Both the position numbers and the translations under genes were made by a program. The notes under the pieces are model-generated. The model did not search any database, was not told the DNA's origin, and saw only the letters and a list, made by a program, of their open reading frames with translations. DNA of 64,000 nucleotides from an uncultured Prochlorococcus sp. (GTDB lineage Bacteria; Cyanobacteriota; Cyanobacteriia; PCC-6307; Cyanobiaceae): positions 62,001 to 126,000 of the forward strand of contig CACFAG010000001.1 in assembly GCA_902564235.1 (NCBI GenBank), in the 5' to 3' direction. Of this stretch, positions 1 to 7,785 are shown piece after piece. Position 1 is the first letter of the stretch; each line of letters starts with the position of its first letter.

Positions 1-1
1 A

Positions 2-118
2 GATTCTATTAATTCATATTTTGAGTGTATTACTGAATGCAGTATTGTGGATGGTCATCAAGAATGTATTACTCGATGTTTAGAAATTCATTTAAAGGGA
101 GGTGATCAAAATGGATAA
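2..118 (+). CDS. C-terminal end of a small Cys-rich protein (partial)
   Basis: Only the last 38 codons are inside the window; the reading frame is open from base 2 to a TAA at 116-118. The visible part has two C-x3-C pairs separated by eight residues (CITEC then CITRC), a pattern seen in small disulfide or metal-binding proteins. The end (HLKGGDQNG) is hydrophilic. It overlaps the next small gene by 8 bases, so the two are probably translated from one mRNA. I do not recognise the family. The C-x8-C-x3-C spacing resembles that of the CP12-like proteins further on, but the rest of the sequence does not. Confidence 0.55.
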   Translation, partial: DSINSYFECITECSIVDGHQECITRCLEIHLKGGDQNG

Positions 119-263
119 AAAAAATTCTCCACAAAGGAAAACAACTTTAAAATGGAACTCGAATGGAGAGCTTTCAGAAATTGATATGTTAAGAATTTTA
201 GAAAAGATAGCATCTAATGATCTTAATCAATGTGAATTAACATGCGATTCGGATCAAATCTAA
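111..263 (+). CDS. small hypothetical protein, 50 aa
   Basis: ATG at 111 lies 6-7 bases after a good Shine-Dalgarno sequence (GGGAGGTGAT at 98-107) inside the end of the preceding gene, so the start is well supported. The product is soluble and hydrophilic: a Lys-rich N-terminus (MDKKNSPQRK), a central stretch LSEIDMLRILEKI that would form an amphipathic helix, and two Cys near the end (CELTCDSD). There is no membrane segment or signal peptide. Function is unknown; the overlap with the Cys-rich gene before it suggests the pair works or is regulated together. Confidence 0.55.
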   Translation: MDKKNSPQRKTTLKWNSNGELSEIDMLRILEKIASNDLNQCELTCDSDQI

Positions 264-553
264 AAATTATTTCTGGAACTTTTTAAAGTATTAATTTCCC
301 AAATAAATTTGATCTTAATAACCAATTAAAAAGAATTTTAGTATTTAATTTTAAGATTAATAATATAATTTTTACATTCCATTTTTAAAACTCTAAAGTA
401 AGACTAGATTTGAATATTTATTTTTCAGTATTTTATCCATACTGCTAATTAATGAGCATAATTGGTTTTTGCAAAATACAAATTTTAATTAATCAGATTT
501 TTAATCAAGATTTAAAACTTTTGCATAATATCTTAGTTTTATTCTAAAAAAAA

Positions 554-691
554 TTAATTTTTGGAACTACTTTTTTTTAAGAATGTTTTACTAATTTCTT
601 TTTTTGTTAGTTGAATCGGCTCTAATAACCTTGGTTCGCCATGAGTAGGGCAATAATAGGTCATAAGCATCCACTTTTTTTCTTCATCCAT
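554..691 (-). CDS. small hypothetical protein, 45 aa
   Basis: An open frame on the minus strand from ATG at 691 to TAA at 554-556. The peptide begins MDEEKKWMLM, continues TYYCPTHGEPRLLEPIQL and ends with a Lys/Ser-rich tail. The sequence looks protein-like rather than random AT-rich translation: it has Trp, Cys, His, Pro and a CPTHGEP segment that could bind a metal. It lies alone between plus-strand genes, so it must have its own promoter. No family recognised. Confidence 0.45.
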   Translation of the reverse strand: MDEEKKWMLMTYYCPTHGEPRLLEPIQLTKKEISKTFLKKSSSKN

Positions 692-884
692 GAATAATAA
701 ATTTTTTTTAAATATTTGTTTAAATTAATAGGACGATTAGTTAAATTTTTTATGTTTTTTAATCTTTTTTTCTTTTTTACTTAATAATTTATAAAAATTT
801 TGAATCTATTCTCGCTAAATAGATATAAATACGCATGACTTTTAAAATAAATCCTGCTATTTATTAGTAAGTTCAAAATTATTC

Positions 885-1016
885 ATGTCTCTAGAATCTA
901 TATTGATGGTAGTTGCCCCAATATGTGTTTTTACGGTAGGAGTTATTGCGTTGCCTATTTTAGTAAAACCACGTAAACAATCTGGTCTACCCAAGAGGTA
1001 TATACGCGGTCTTTAA
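885..1016 (+). CDS. small single-span membrane protein, 43 aa
   Basis: ATG at 885 opens a 43-residue frame ending TAA at 1014. Residues 5-27 (SILMVVAPICVF... to LPILV) form one clear transmembrane helix, followed by a basic tail rich in Lys and Arg (KPRKQSGLPKRYIRGL) that by the positive-inside rule would face the cytoplasm or stroma side. The size and layout are like small photosystem or NDH subunits, but it does not match one I can name. It stands alone, about 230 bases before the desaturase gene on the same strand. Confidence 0.5.
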   Translation: MSLESILMVVAPICVFTVGVIALPILVKPRKQSGLPKRYIRGL

Positions 1017-1244
1017 ATTTAATAAGATTTAAGGAAGAGGAAAGACAATCACAAAAAAAATTTAATCCATAAAGAAAGAGGTTGTGATAAAAGAAGAAAC
1101 TCAAAAATTTTCAGTTCAAATTAATGTTTTTTGATGTTAAATTTTATCGAAAAAACAATTATAAATTCTTTCATAATGAGAGCCTGTGATAGATAATAGA
1201 ATATATGAATTAACTTTTCTTTTACAAAATTCTTTACCAAAAAT

Positions 1245-2411
1245 TTGAGTAATATAAAACTTTCAGGTCTTAAAGGCCAAGCGCTTGAAATAAAGGATAA
1301 AGATATTCCAAGCATAAAAGAATTTCGGGATGTTATTCCAAATAACTACTTTCAGAGCAATACCAAAACTTCTTTGAGATATCTTTTACAATCAGCTTTA
1401 ATCCAATCATTAGTAATTGCGATAGGTTTATCAATTCCATTTAACCCAAAAATGATTCCAATTTGGATTATTTACGCATTACTTTCAGGCACCACTGCGA
1501 TGGGATTTTGGGTAATTGCCCATGAATGTGGACATGGAGCATTCTCTAAAAATAAGACATTGGAAACTATAGTTGGTTATTTACTACATTCATTACTTTT
1601 AGTTCCTTATTTTTCTTGGCAGCGTTCTCATGCAATTCATCATCGATTCACTAATAACATAACCAATGGAGAAACGCACGTCCCTTTAGTCATTAAAGGG
1701 AATGGAGTTACAGAAAAAGTTGGTGGAGAAAAAGAATTACATTTTTCAAATTCCTTGGGTAAGAAAAATTACGGAATTCTTCAACTTGTTTTACATCTAA
1801 TATTTGGCTGGCCTGCTTATTTACTTACGGGAAGTACCGGAGGAATTAAATATGGAACTTCAAATCATTTTTGGCCAATCAAACCATTTTCTAAAACATT
1901 ATGGCCCTCAATTTGGACTAAGAAAGTTTGGATATCAGATATTGGTGTAGGTTTGACATTATTTGGCATTTTTTATTTAGTTTTCAAGTGTGGATTATTT
2001 CCAGTAATTGCTCTCTATGTTGGTCCTTTATTAGTGGTTAATTGTTGGTTAGTCATTTATACATGGCTTCATCATACAGATTCAGATGTACCTCATCTTT
2101 CAAATACTGAATTTTCCTTTATGAAAGGAGCATTTCTATCTATTGACAGGCCTTACGGTAGATTACTGAATTTTCTTCACCATAATATAGGTTCTAGCCA
2201 TGTCGTTCATCATGTATGTCCAACGATCCCTCATTATCATGCAAAAAAGGCAACTTGCTTAATTAAAAAAGCCTTTAATAAAGCATATCTTTTTAATCCT
2301 GATCCAATACAAAAGGCTCTCTGGAATATTGCTTGCAATTGCGTTGCTGTTAAGTCAGAAATCAAGAGCGGGAGATATATATGGCAATCTGCATACAAAA
2401 TAGTGGATTAA
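1245..2411 (+). CDS. membrane fatty acid desaturase, FAD2-like histidine boxes
   Basis: A di-iron integral-membrane desaturase that would insert a double bond in acyl chains of membrane lipids. The three histidine boxes are all present: HECGH at about residues 94-98, HAIHH at about 129-133 and HVVHH at about 319-323, the last followed by PHYHA. Hydrophobic spans lie between them. The box sequences (AHECGHGAFS, GETHVP, HVVHH..PTIPHYHA) look more like plant and fungal delta-12/omega-3 enzymes than the classical cyanobacterial DesA boxes; regioselectivity cannot be read from sequence. The start is a TTG; no in-frame ATG lies in the first 80 codons and an in-frame stop lies upstream at 1206, so TTG at 1245 is the longest possible start. 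Confidence 0.85.
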   Translation: MSNIKLSGLKGQALEIKDKDIPSIKEFRDVIPNNYFQSNTKTSLRYLLQSALIQSLVIAIGLSIPFNPKMIPIWIIYALLSGTTAMGFWVIAHECGHGAFSKNKTLETIVGYLLHSLLLVPYFSWQRSHAIHHRFTNNITNGETHVPLVIKGNGVTEKVGGEKELHFSNSLGKKNYGILQLVLHLIFGWPAYLLTGSTGGIKYGTSNHFWPIKPFSKTLWPSIWTKKVWISDIGVGLTLFGIFYLVFKCGLFPVIALYVGPLLVVNCWLVIYTWLHHTDSDVPHLSNTEFSFMKGAFLSIDRPYGRLLNFLHHNIGSSHVVHHVCPTIPHYHAKKATCLIKKAFNKAYLFNPDPIQKALWNIACNCVAVKSEIKSGRYIWQSAYKIVD

Positions 2412-2527
2412 AAAATAATAGGTATCAATTTTTATCACATTAATTTACGCAAATCTGAAAAGAATATAAAAGAATTAGCATCAACATTATTTTCGTCTTA
2501 GAAAGTTATTTAAATTATTTTGATTCT

Positions 2528-2689
2528 ATGAGTGGTGACAATTTGCATGGTGAGCAACCTATTAAATTTTATTCGGAAAAATTAACAATTACAAAAGTTG
2601 AACTATTAGAAAGACGCTTAAGTTTAGGCGAAAAAATTTCAGACTTAGATGAGAAGCATAAAGAATGGAGCAAAAAACTATCAGGTTAA
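2528..2689 (+). CDS. small hypothetical protein, 53 aa
   Basis: ATG at 2528 to TAA at 2687-2689. The N-terminus MSGDNLHGEQ is followed by a long charged helix-forming stretch (TKVELLERRLSLGEKISDLDEKHKEWSKK) with leucines at heptad-like spacing, so a short coiled coil is likely. No Cys and no membrane segment. It stands between the desaturase and a convergent methyltransferase gene. I do not recognise the family, but the composition is that of a real soluble protein rather than spurious AT-rich translation. Confidence 0.5.
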   Translation: MSGDNLHGEQPIKFYSEKLTITKVELLERRLSLGEKISDLDEKHKEWSKKLSG

Positions 2690-2739
2690 TCATCCAATAT
2701 TATGCATTTACATAACTAATTAATTTTTTATTTGATTTA

Positions 2740-3357
2740 TCAAGAAACTTTTCTGAAAATTATAGAAAAATTATTTGCAGGCATAGTTATGATCTCTGCT
2801 TGAGAAAAACCATTTTTCTTACCCTCATCACAAACTTCCTCAAGATTTTTAATACCCCAAAGATCATTTTGCATTTTCAATGAATGATCGAAAAAATAAT
2901 TACTTTGACTGGTATGATTATTAGAAATTTTAAATGGCCCATACAGTATCAAAAATTGTCCTTTTTTAAGTAATTTTCCTGACTCTTTAAAGAGTGCTAT
3001 GGTGCAAGACCACTTTGCTACATGAATCATATTTATAGAGACTATTCCTTGCAAAGAACGAGCTAGTCTCAATGGAATTTTCCAAGGAACTTTTTCTACA
3101 TCAATCTCAAGAGGCTGGGGCATTTTCTTAGTTAAGTCTTCATATTCAATCCAAGAACTGATACTTTTTCTATGCACTAATTCTGGATCACTTGTTTGCC
3201 AAATTATTTCAGGGAAGCGTTTTTGAAAAACCACTCCGTGCTCGCCGCTACCACTCCCGATTTCTAATACTGAACCTTTTTTTATAATTTTTGATAGTAC
3301 ATCAAAAATGTAGTCTCTATTTCTTGTAGTAGCCGAAAAATAAAGTCTATTATCCAA
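2740..3357 (-). CDS. DUF938-family SAM-dependent methyltransferase
   Basis: A 205-residue class I methyltransferase-fold protein. The SAM-binding motif I is visible as VLEIGSGSGEHGV at about residues 31-43, followed by the family hallmark of a WQTSDPE segment around 54-60 where motif II acidic residues sit. The N-terminus (FSATTRNRDYIFDVL) and the whole length match the DUF938 family, whose substrate is unknown. Later elements include SINMIHVAKW and LYGPFK, also typical of the family. It is a single gene, convergent with the gene before it. The family call is good; the methylated substrate is not known. Confidence 0.8.
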   Translation of the reverse strand: MDNRLYFSATTRNRDYIFDVLSKIIKKGSVLEIGSGSGEHGVVFQKRFPEIIWQTSDPELVHRKSISSWIEYEDLTKKMPQPLEIDVEKVPWKIPLRLARSLQGIVSINMIHVAKWSCTIALFKESGKLLKKGQFLILYGPFKISNNHTSQSNYFFDHSLKMQNDLWGIKNLEEVCDEGKKNGFSQAEIITMPANNFSIIFRKVS

Positions 3358-3408
3358 AATTAAAAATAATTGGGCATTTAAGTAAAAAGAATAATTCTAA
3401 ACCCTTTA

Positions 3409-3573
3409 TTATTTAACCTTTCTCAAGGTAGGAGTCTTGAAAAACATTATTTTGAGGCTAAAGAATAATATTGAAATTGTGAGAGCAGGCAAAATATAAA
3501 GTATTAAATCAGAACTAATTAGGGAAGGAATTCTTCCAAAAATTAAATGCATGTAATAAGTAGCAAATGACAT
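3409..3573 (-). CDS. small membrane protein, 54 aa (tentative)
   Basis: An open frame from ATG at 3573 to TAA at 3409. The N-terminal part (MSFATYYMHLIFGRIPSL) is followed by a strongly hydrophobic span (DLILYILPALTISILFF) and a basic end (FKTPTLRKVK). One transmembrane helix with a positive tail is plausible. In this base composition a frame of this size can occur by chance, and hydrophobic translations are common in AT-rich DNA, so the call rests on the ordered layout only. It lies downstream of a hairpin that would end a minus-strand transcript coming from the right. Confidence 0.3.
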   Translation of the reverse strand: MSFATYYMHLIFGRIPSLISSDLILYILPALTISILFFSLKIMFFKTPTLRKVK

Positions 3574-3654
3574 AAATTGATATATTTCTAATTTATTAAT
3601 AGCAATTTCTTGAATTATAAAAACTTCTTTTTGTAAAAAACTTAAAATTCACAT

Positions 3655-3760
3655 AAAAAAGAGTCAGCCTGTATCCCTACTAGCTGACTCTAATAATATA
3701 ATAATTTAAACTACCTCCAAAAGAGGATTTAATTCTAAAAGAAAAAGATATTACATTTTT
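3655..3760 (-). ncRNA. candidate small RNA ending in a minus-strand terminator
   Basis: The 355 bases between 3574 and 3928 hold no convincing protein gene. They contain an 8-bp perfect stem GAGTCAGC (3661-3668) / GCTGACTC (3683-3690) with a 14-base loop; read on the minus strand it is followed by a run of T (complement of AAAAAA at 3655-3660), which is a standard Rho-independent terminator. Just upstream on that strand lies a second small hairpin with stem CCTC/GAGG around a TTTT loop (3718-3730). A terminator with no minus-strand gene to the right, before the plus-strand hli genes, points to a short RNA. The 5' end is a guess. Confidence 0.35.
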
Positions 3761-3928
3761 TTTCAAATTTAAAAATTATCGACATAAGAATAAAACACCA
3801 AGAAGGTATATTTAGACACATTTATGTAGCATTTTTAAATTTTTTTTGATAAATAAAAGAAAAATATCTAATTTTCTTTACATTTATAAATAAATATGTT
3901 ATATTTGTTAACAAATTATTAAAAAAAA

Positions 3929-4036
3929 ATGACTCCAGAAGCAGAACGTTTTAACGGTTGGGCAGCAATGTTAGGTTTCGTTGCAGCAGTTGGTGCCTAT
4001 GTAACTACAGGCCAAATCATTCCAGGTTGGTTTTAA
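3929..4036 (+). CDS. hli: high-light-inducible protein, minimal 35-aa form
   Basis: A one-helix chlorophyll-binding-type protein of the Hli/Scp family, which protects the photosystems under excess light by binding pigment in the thylakoid membrane. This is almost only the core helix: AERFNGWAAMLGF carries the ExxNGxxAMxGF motif (Glu, Asn, Gly, Met), followed by the helix and the end VTTGQIIPGWF. Usual family length is 40-100 residues, so it lacks an N-terminal extension. The stop codon overlaps the ATG of a second hli gene (TAATG at 4034-4038), so the two are translationally coupled. Confidence 0.85.
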   Translation: MTPEAERFNGWAAMLGFVAAVGAYVTTGQIIPGWF

Positions 4037-4176
4037 TGAAAAATAACGAACCAAAAAAAGTAGAAAAAGAAAAAATCGTTGCTGAAAAACTAAACGGTAG
4101 ATTTGCAATGATAGGCTTTATCGCTCTTGTCGGAGCATATTTAACAACGGGACAAATTATTCCTGGTTTTATCTAA
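4036..4176 (+). CDS. hli: high-light-inducible protein, 46 aa
   Basis: Second member of the tandem hli pair. ATG at 4036 shares one base with the preceding stop. A charged N-terminal stretch (MKNNEPKKVEKEKIV) leads into the chlorophyll-binding helix EKLNGRFAMIGF, with the Glu, Asn, Arg and Met of the motif in place, and ends with LTTGQIIPGFI. It will sit in the thylakoid membrane like its partner; Hli proteins often pair as dimers, so the two products of this mRNA could form a heterodimer (inference). A longer open frame reaching back to 3958 exists but is only overlap with the first hli gene. A strong terminator follows. Confidence 0.85.
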   Translation: MKNNEPKKVEKEKIVAEKLNGRFAMIGFIALVGAYLTTGQIIPGFI

Positions 4177-4199
4177 AATAAAATTTTTTTTAATACTTT

Positions 4200-4238
4200 A
4201 AGAGCCTTTTTAAAAACTAAATTAGGCTCTTTTTTTTA
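4200..4238 (+). terminator. Rho-independent terminator of the hli pair
   Basis: Stem AGAGCCT (4201-4207) / AGGCTCT (4224-4230) followed by eight T, 24 bases after the second hli stop. Confidence 0.85.
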
Positions 4239-4625
4239 TGATTTTTTTTATTGATAATAAATTTACTTTATTAATTTCAGATTGAGAAATCCTGTTTCTA
4301 AAAGAACAATATTTTAAGTATCAGCATGGGAATACTGTCTTTTTTCTAAAAATTAGTTTTTAGTACTGTTTATTTCAGGAACATTACATTTAGAATCCTG
4401 CTTGGTTAGGGATTTTGGCTAATTTTACTAAACTAAATTGACTGAATAAGTACTTAAACTAAGAAAGTTTGTAAGCAACAATCTTAAAGAATTACATTAT
4501 CCTACTGGAAAGAAGAAGATGGAGGATTAAGAGTATTTAAAAACATTTTTAGGAGAATATTTATTTTATTATTTAATTTTATTTGTTAATTGATGCTATC
4601 TTAATCAAGATAATTAGATGATTTA
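4239..4625. other. gene-free spacer
   Basis: 387 bases without a convincing open frame on either strand. I see only AT-rich sequence with a short imperfect hairpin near 4598-4618. Part of it must carry the promoter for the small gene at 4626. Confidence 0.4.
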
Positions 4626-4754
4626 ATGAGAGTAAAACTTGAACCAGAGACAGCATTTATTGGTAAAAAATTTGCTTATGTATTCTTTGCAATAATATTT
4701 TGCTTAAATTTTATAACGTTCGTTTGGTTTTTCCTATTATCAAATGTAAAGTAG
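4626..4754 (+). CDS. small single-span membrane protein, 42 aa
   Basis: ATG at 4626 to TAG at 4752. The first 15 residues are polar (MRVKLEPETAFIGKK), then a long hydrophobic span with many Phe (about residues 16-39, FAYVFFAIIFCLNFITFVWFF) and a short end LLSNVK. One transmembrane helix with the N-terminus carrying positive charge. It lies between two hli loci, so a role near the thylakoid membrane or in stress response is possible but only suggested by position. Family not recognised. Confidence 0.5.
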   Translation: MRVKLEPETAFIGKKFAYVFFAIIFCLNFITFVWFFLLSNVK

Positions 4755-4853
4755 TAATACCTTAATAGGATTTATTTATTTAAATTGATTGTTTAACAAA
4801 GTATTATTTTCTACCTCTAACAGAAGAGTTTATAAAAGAAAGTAATTTAATTA

Positions 4854-5060
4854 CTAAAATATTCCTGGAATAATTTGCCCCGTTGTTACATAAGCACCAA
4901 GTAGTGCAACAAAACCCACCATAGCCCATCTACCATTTACTTTTTCTGCGTTCTGAGGATACCCATCGTAGGATACAGTTTCATCAATATAAGGCCTAGT
5001 TTCTGATGGGAACATATTCTGTCTTCCACCTGATTCTGTTGTAACTCCAGATTTTGTCAT
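4854..5060 (-). CDS. hli: high-light-inducible protein, 68 aa
   Basis: Third hli gene of the region, divergent from the pair at 3929-4176. The N-terminal 40 residues are polar (MTKSGVTTESGGRQN, then RPYIDETVSYDGYPQ) and the C-terminal helix carries the pigment-binding motif EKVNGRWAMVGF and the multicopy-hli ending VTTGQIIPGIF. Expected location is the thylakoid membrane, in high-light and nutrient-stress protection. The ATG at 5060 is preceded by about 450 bases free of clear genes, part of which must be its promoter. Confidence 0.9.
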   Translation of the reverse strand: MTKSGVTTESGGRQNMFPSETRPYIDETVSYDGYPQNAEKVNGRWAMVGFVALLGAYVTTGQIIPGIF

Positions 5061-5225
5061 TTAAATATAGTAATTGTAAACTAATGTAACATGAATATTA
5101 ACTTATGTAAACCAAAGCCTCTTATCATTTTCCTTTGATTATTTGTGGGTCAATATGAGAGATTTATGGTTGATAAAATTAACAGTTCAAAATTTTTAAA
5201 CCAAATAATATTACATTATCCAATT

Positions 5226-5390
5226 TGCTCGTAAATCGCTACGAATGAGCATTTATACTCACAGTAAGTAATTTTACTTAGTAAAATAAATTCAGCATTT
5301 AGGAAGTGCTTAGCTGGTTAAAGTCATTAAATCTGATTTAACTAGTTCGTCATGAGCTTGCCTGTGGGATACTTGCAAGCTCTTTCAATT
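5226..5390 (+). ncRNA. candidate structured RNA upstream of hli/LptF region
   Basis: Between the hli gene and the next small frame (5061-5509) there is no convincing protein gene, but the plus strand has a chain of hairpins: TGCTC..GAGCA with an inner GTA/TAC pair (about 5227-5252), a palindrome TAAATC/GATTTA near 5328-5341, and an 8-bp perfect stem GAGCTTGC (5354-5361) / GCAAGCTC (5375-5382) followed by TTTCAATTT. The last would act as a weak terminator. The arrangement suggests a small RNA of 150-170 bases; the ends are estimates. Confidence 0.3.
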
Positions 5391-5509
5391 TAAAGAACAA
5401 TTAAGTGAGGTTAATAAATAAATAATAATTTTTAATTAATTTAATTTTAATTATCTAGAAATGTCAATAAAGAAATTTATTGCTAAAAAAAAATAGAGTT
5501 CGAAAAGTT

Positions 5510-5611
5510 ATGTCTTTAGATTTTATTCTCATACCTTCTTGTATTTTTATTATACTTTTTCTTTTAAATAGAGAAAATATTATCTATAAAAAAAATCAAA
5601 AGGCAAAGTAA
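5510..5611 (+). CDS. tiny membrane peptide, 33 aa (tentative)
   Basis: ATG at 5510 to TAA at 5609. The peptide MSLDFILIPSCIFIILFLL forms one transmembrane helix and is followed by a basic tail (NRENIIYKKNQKAK). The layout (short, single span, positive end) is like many real small cyanobacterial membrane peptides, but such frames also arise by chance in AT-rich DNA. No clear Shine-Dalgarno. Family unknown. Confidence 0.3.
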   Translation: MSLDFILIPSCIFIILFLLNRENIIYKKNQKAK

Positions 5612-5844
5612 TTGCAATATATTACATGAGGATTAAAGTTAAGGATCATAAAAATTATTATCATTTACCAAAAATAGTTTTTTAAACAAACTAAAGTGTA
5701 TCCATTACCTTACTAATTATTTAGAGACTAATTTTTTTAAATTGGTAAATTAAAATTTTCTTTCTACAAAAAATTTATATTGGATTGTAAAACATTCATA
5801 TTTTATAATGCGGGAAATGTCAGTACAAATTAAATAAATTTCTT

Positions 5845-7050
5845 TTGAAACTTTCAAATCAAACACTAATAAAAAAAACTATCAATAAAATAATTACGCC
5901 TTGGTATTCAATACCTTTAATGGATAGATGGTTATTAGGTCAAATTATACCTCCAATGATATTTGCAATTTCTGCTTTTACTGTTATTTCATTATCTGTT
6001 GGGGTAATGTTCGATCTAATAAGAAAAATTGTCGAATTTGGTTTACCCCTATTTTTAGCCTTAAAAGTTCTTTTTTTCAGTTTGCCAAGCTTTTTAGTTT
6101 TATCATTTCCAATGGCAGTTTTGCTTTCTACATTATTAGCCTATGGGAAATTATCAAGCAATTCAGAATTATTAGCGTTGAAATCTTTAGGAATAAAAAC
6201 CTCCAGAATTATTTCTCCAGCCATTGCTCTTTCAATATTTATGACGGGTTTAACCTTCTATTTTAATGATAATTTAGTTCCAGCAAGTAACAAATTGGCA
6301 GAGGTAACATTAAGATCAGGAATTGGTAGTTCATTTAGTAGTGAAACAGGTAAAGATAACATTATGTTTTCTAGATATGGCTCTAGAATAGATCCTTCGA
6401 GTAATAAACCAACAAAACATAACAACTACCTAACCCATATATTTTATGCATCTTGGTTTGAGAATAACATTATGGAGGGAGTTACTGTTTTAGATTTCTC
6501 GAGGGAAGATATACAACAAATCCTAAAAGCGGAAAGTGCAACATTTGATAAAAAAAATTCTTCTTGGAATTTTATAAATGGAAGTATGGTAACTATTGAT
6601 CAAAATGGTCAAACTGGCAATATTCAATTTAAAAAATATATATACCCATTTATAGAGGGACCCTTGGATTTAGCAGAAGTGCCTAAAGATGCTAATGAAA
6701 TGACTTTAAAGCAGGCTATAAAAGCAGAAAAGATTTATAAAAAAACTGGAAACTTGAAGGAGTTAAGAAGAATTAAAGTCCGCATTCAAGAAAAATTTAC
6801 TCTACCTTTTGCATGTTTGGTCTTTGGTTTAATAGGAAGCAGTTTGGGATCTAAATCTAATTTAAGATCTTCAAAAAGTCAGGGATTTGGATTAAGCGTA
6901 ATTCTTATATTAATTTATTATGTAATGTCATTTATATTTAGTTCATTTGGAGTCAAAGGTATCTTACCTCCTGTTTTTTCTGCATGGTTACCTGTTTTAA
7001 TTTCTCTAGCAGGTGGAACTTATTTATTAAGAAAATCAAGTTCTTTTTAA
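5845..7050 (+). CDS. LptF/LptG-family permease (YjgP/YjgQ)
   Basis: An inner-membrane permease of the LptF/LptG family, which in Gram-negatives extracts lipopolysaccharide from the membrane together with the LptB ATPase. Topology fits: an N-terminal membrane block (about residues 30-130, including MDRWLLGQIIPP and FSLPSFLVLSFPMAVLLSTLLAY), a soluble periplasmic beta domain (about 140-300) and a C-terminal block of three spans (about 310-400) with LPFACLVFGLIGSSLG. SNSELLALKSLGI matches the family's conserved cytoplasmic loop. Cyanobacteria usually have a single such protein rather than a LptF plus LptG pair. The longest frame starts with TTG at 5845; an ATG at 5920 (MDRWLLGQ) is an alternative start that keeps all family features. 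Confidence 0.85.
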   Translation: MKLSNQTLIKKTINKIITPWYSIPLMDRWLLGQIIPPMIFAISAFTVISLSVGVMFDLIRKIVEFGLPLFLALKVLFFSLPSFLVLSFPMAVLLSTLLAYGKLSSNSELLALKSLGIKTSRIISPAIALSIFMTGLTFYFNDNLVPASNKLAEVTLRSGIGSSFSSETGKDNIMFSRYGSRIDPSSNKPTKHNNYLTHIFYASWFENNIMEGVTVLDFSREDIQQILKAESATFDKKNSSWNFINGSMVTIDQNGQTGNIQFKKYIYPFIEGPLDLAEVPKDANEMTLKQAIKAEKIYKKTGNLKELRRIKVRIQEKFTLPFACLVFGLIGSSLGSKSNLRSSKSQGFGLSVILILIYYVMSFIFSSFGVKGILPPVFSAWLPVLISLAGGTYLLRKSSSF

Positions 7051-7116
7051 GACTTTAGAAAAAAAATATAAATATAATTTGGAGAATTTTTTTTCAAGCT
7101 TTATATTTTTGGATCT

Positions 7117-7701
7117 CTATATCCCTTCTATTTTTTGATAACCATACCAATCAGGATAATTGTTTTCTTCAATTAAATAATTATGAGGGGTTAATTCTAT
7201 TTCCCAGTTACCTATCTTTTTTATTAATTCACAATCATCACAACTAAATAACATTTCTAGAGAAGAAATATCATCTTTATGCTTCTTTTTAGAGCCAATA
7301 AGCCATTTAGATTTAGCTATATTTTCAGCCTCTAATTTAGTTGAAGCTGTGACTAATCCAAACTCATGTTTTTCCTGCATAGAAGTTGGATCATAGCCTC
7401 CAAGATTGACAAACCATAAATATTTTTTGGCCTTATTTTTTTTAACTAGTTGCTTTTTATTTACTTTATCCTTTTCAAAATTTTTTAAATTAATCTTAAA
7501 GCCATCTATATATTTTATTTTTTTATAGCTATCAATATGCAAACCTTTTGGAGATCCAAACCAATCATTTCTTAAAGTATCGTATGTATCTTCAATTCTG
7601 GATCCAACAACCCATCTAACATCATGTAATTCAATATTAGCTTTCTGAGCTCTACCCCCAAGTACAACCAAAAAAAGAAAATTATTTTCTAATTTTTTCA
7701 C
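7117..7701 (-). CDS. DUF1543 protein with two repeats
   Basis: A 194-residue protein of the DUF1543 family. The first repeat is visible as LVVLGGRAQKANIELHDVRWV (family hallmark LGGRAxxANIELHDxxxVVG) followed by YDTLRNDWFG and GLHIDSYKKI. A second, more diverged copy starts near residue 95 (LWFVNLGGYDP, HEFGLVTASTKLEAENIAKSKW). No catalytic motif is known for the family and the function is undefined. The start ATG at 7701 fits the family N-terminus. It is convergent with the LptF/G gene, with 66 bases between stops. Confidence 0.8.
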   Translation of the reverse strand: MKKLENNFLFLVVLGGRAQKANIELHDVRWVVGSRIEDTYDTLRNDWFGSPKGLHIDSYKKIKYIDGFKINLKNFEKDKVNKKQLVKKNKAKKYLWFVNLGGYDPTSMQEKHEFGLVTASTKLEAENIAKSKWLIGSKKKHKDDISSLEMLFSCDDCELIKKIGNWEIELTPHNYLIEENNYPDWYGYQKIEGI

Positions 7702-7785
7702 TTTTAATAAATAAAGTTAACTTTAACTTTAATCTAAATTATCAAGATTTACATTGCAGATAAATTTACTAAAATAAACGACTAC

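Noticed and set aside
5928-6266. 112-codon frame inside the LptF/G gene
   Set aside because: Out-of-frame shadow of the permease gene.
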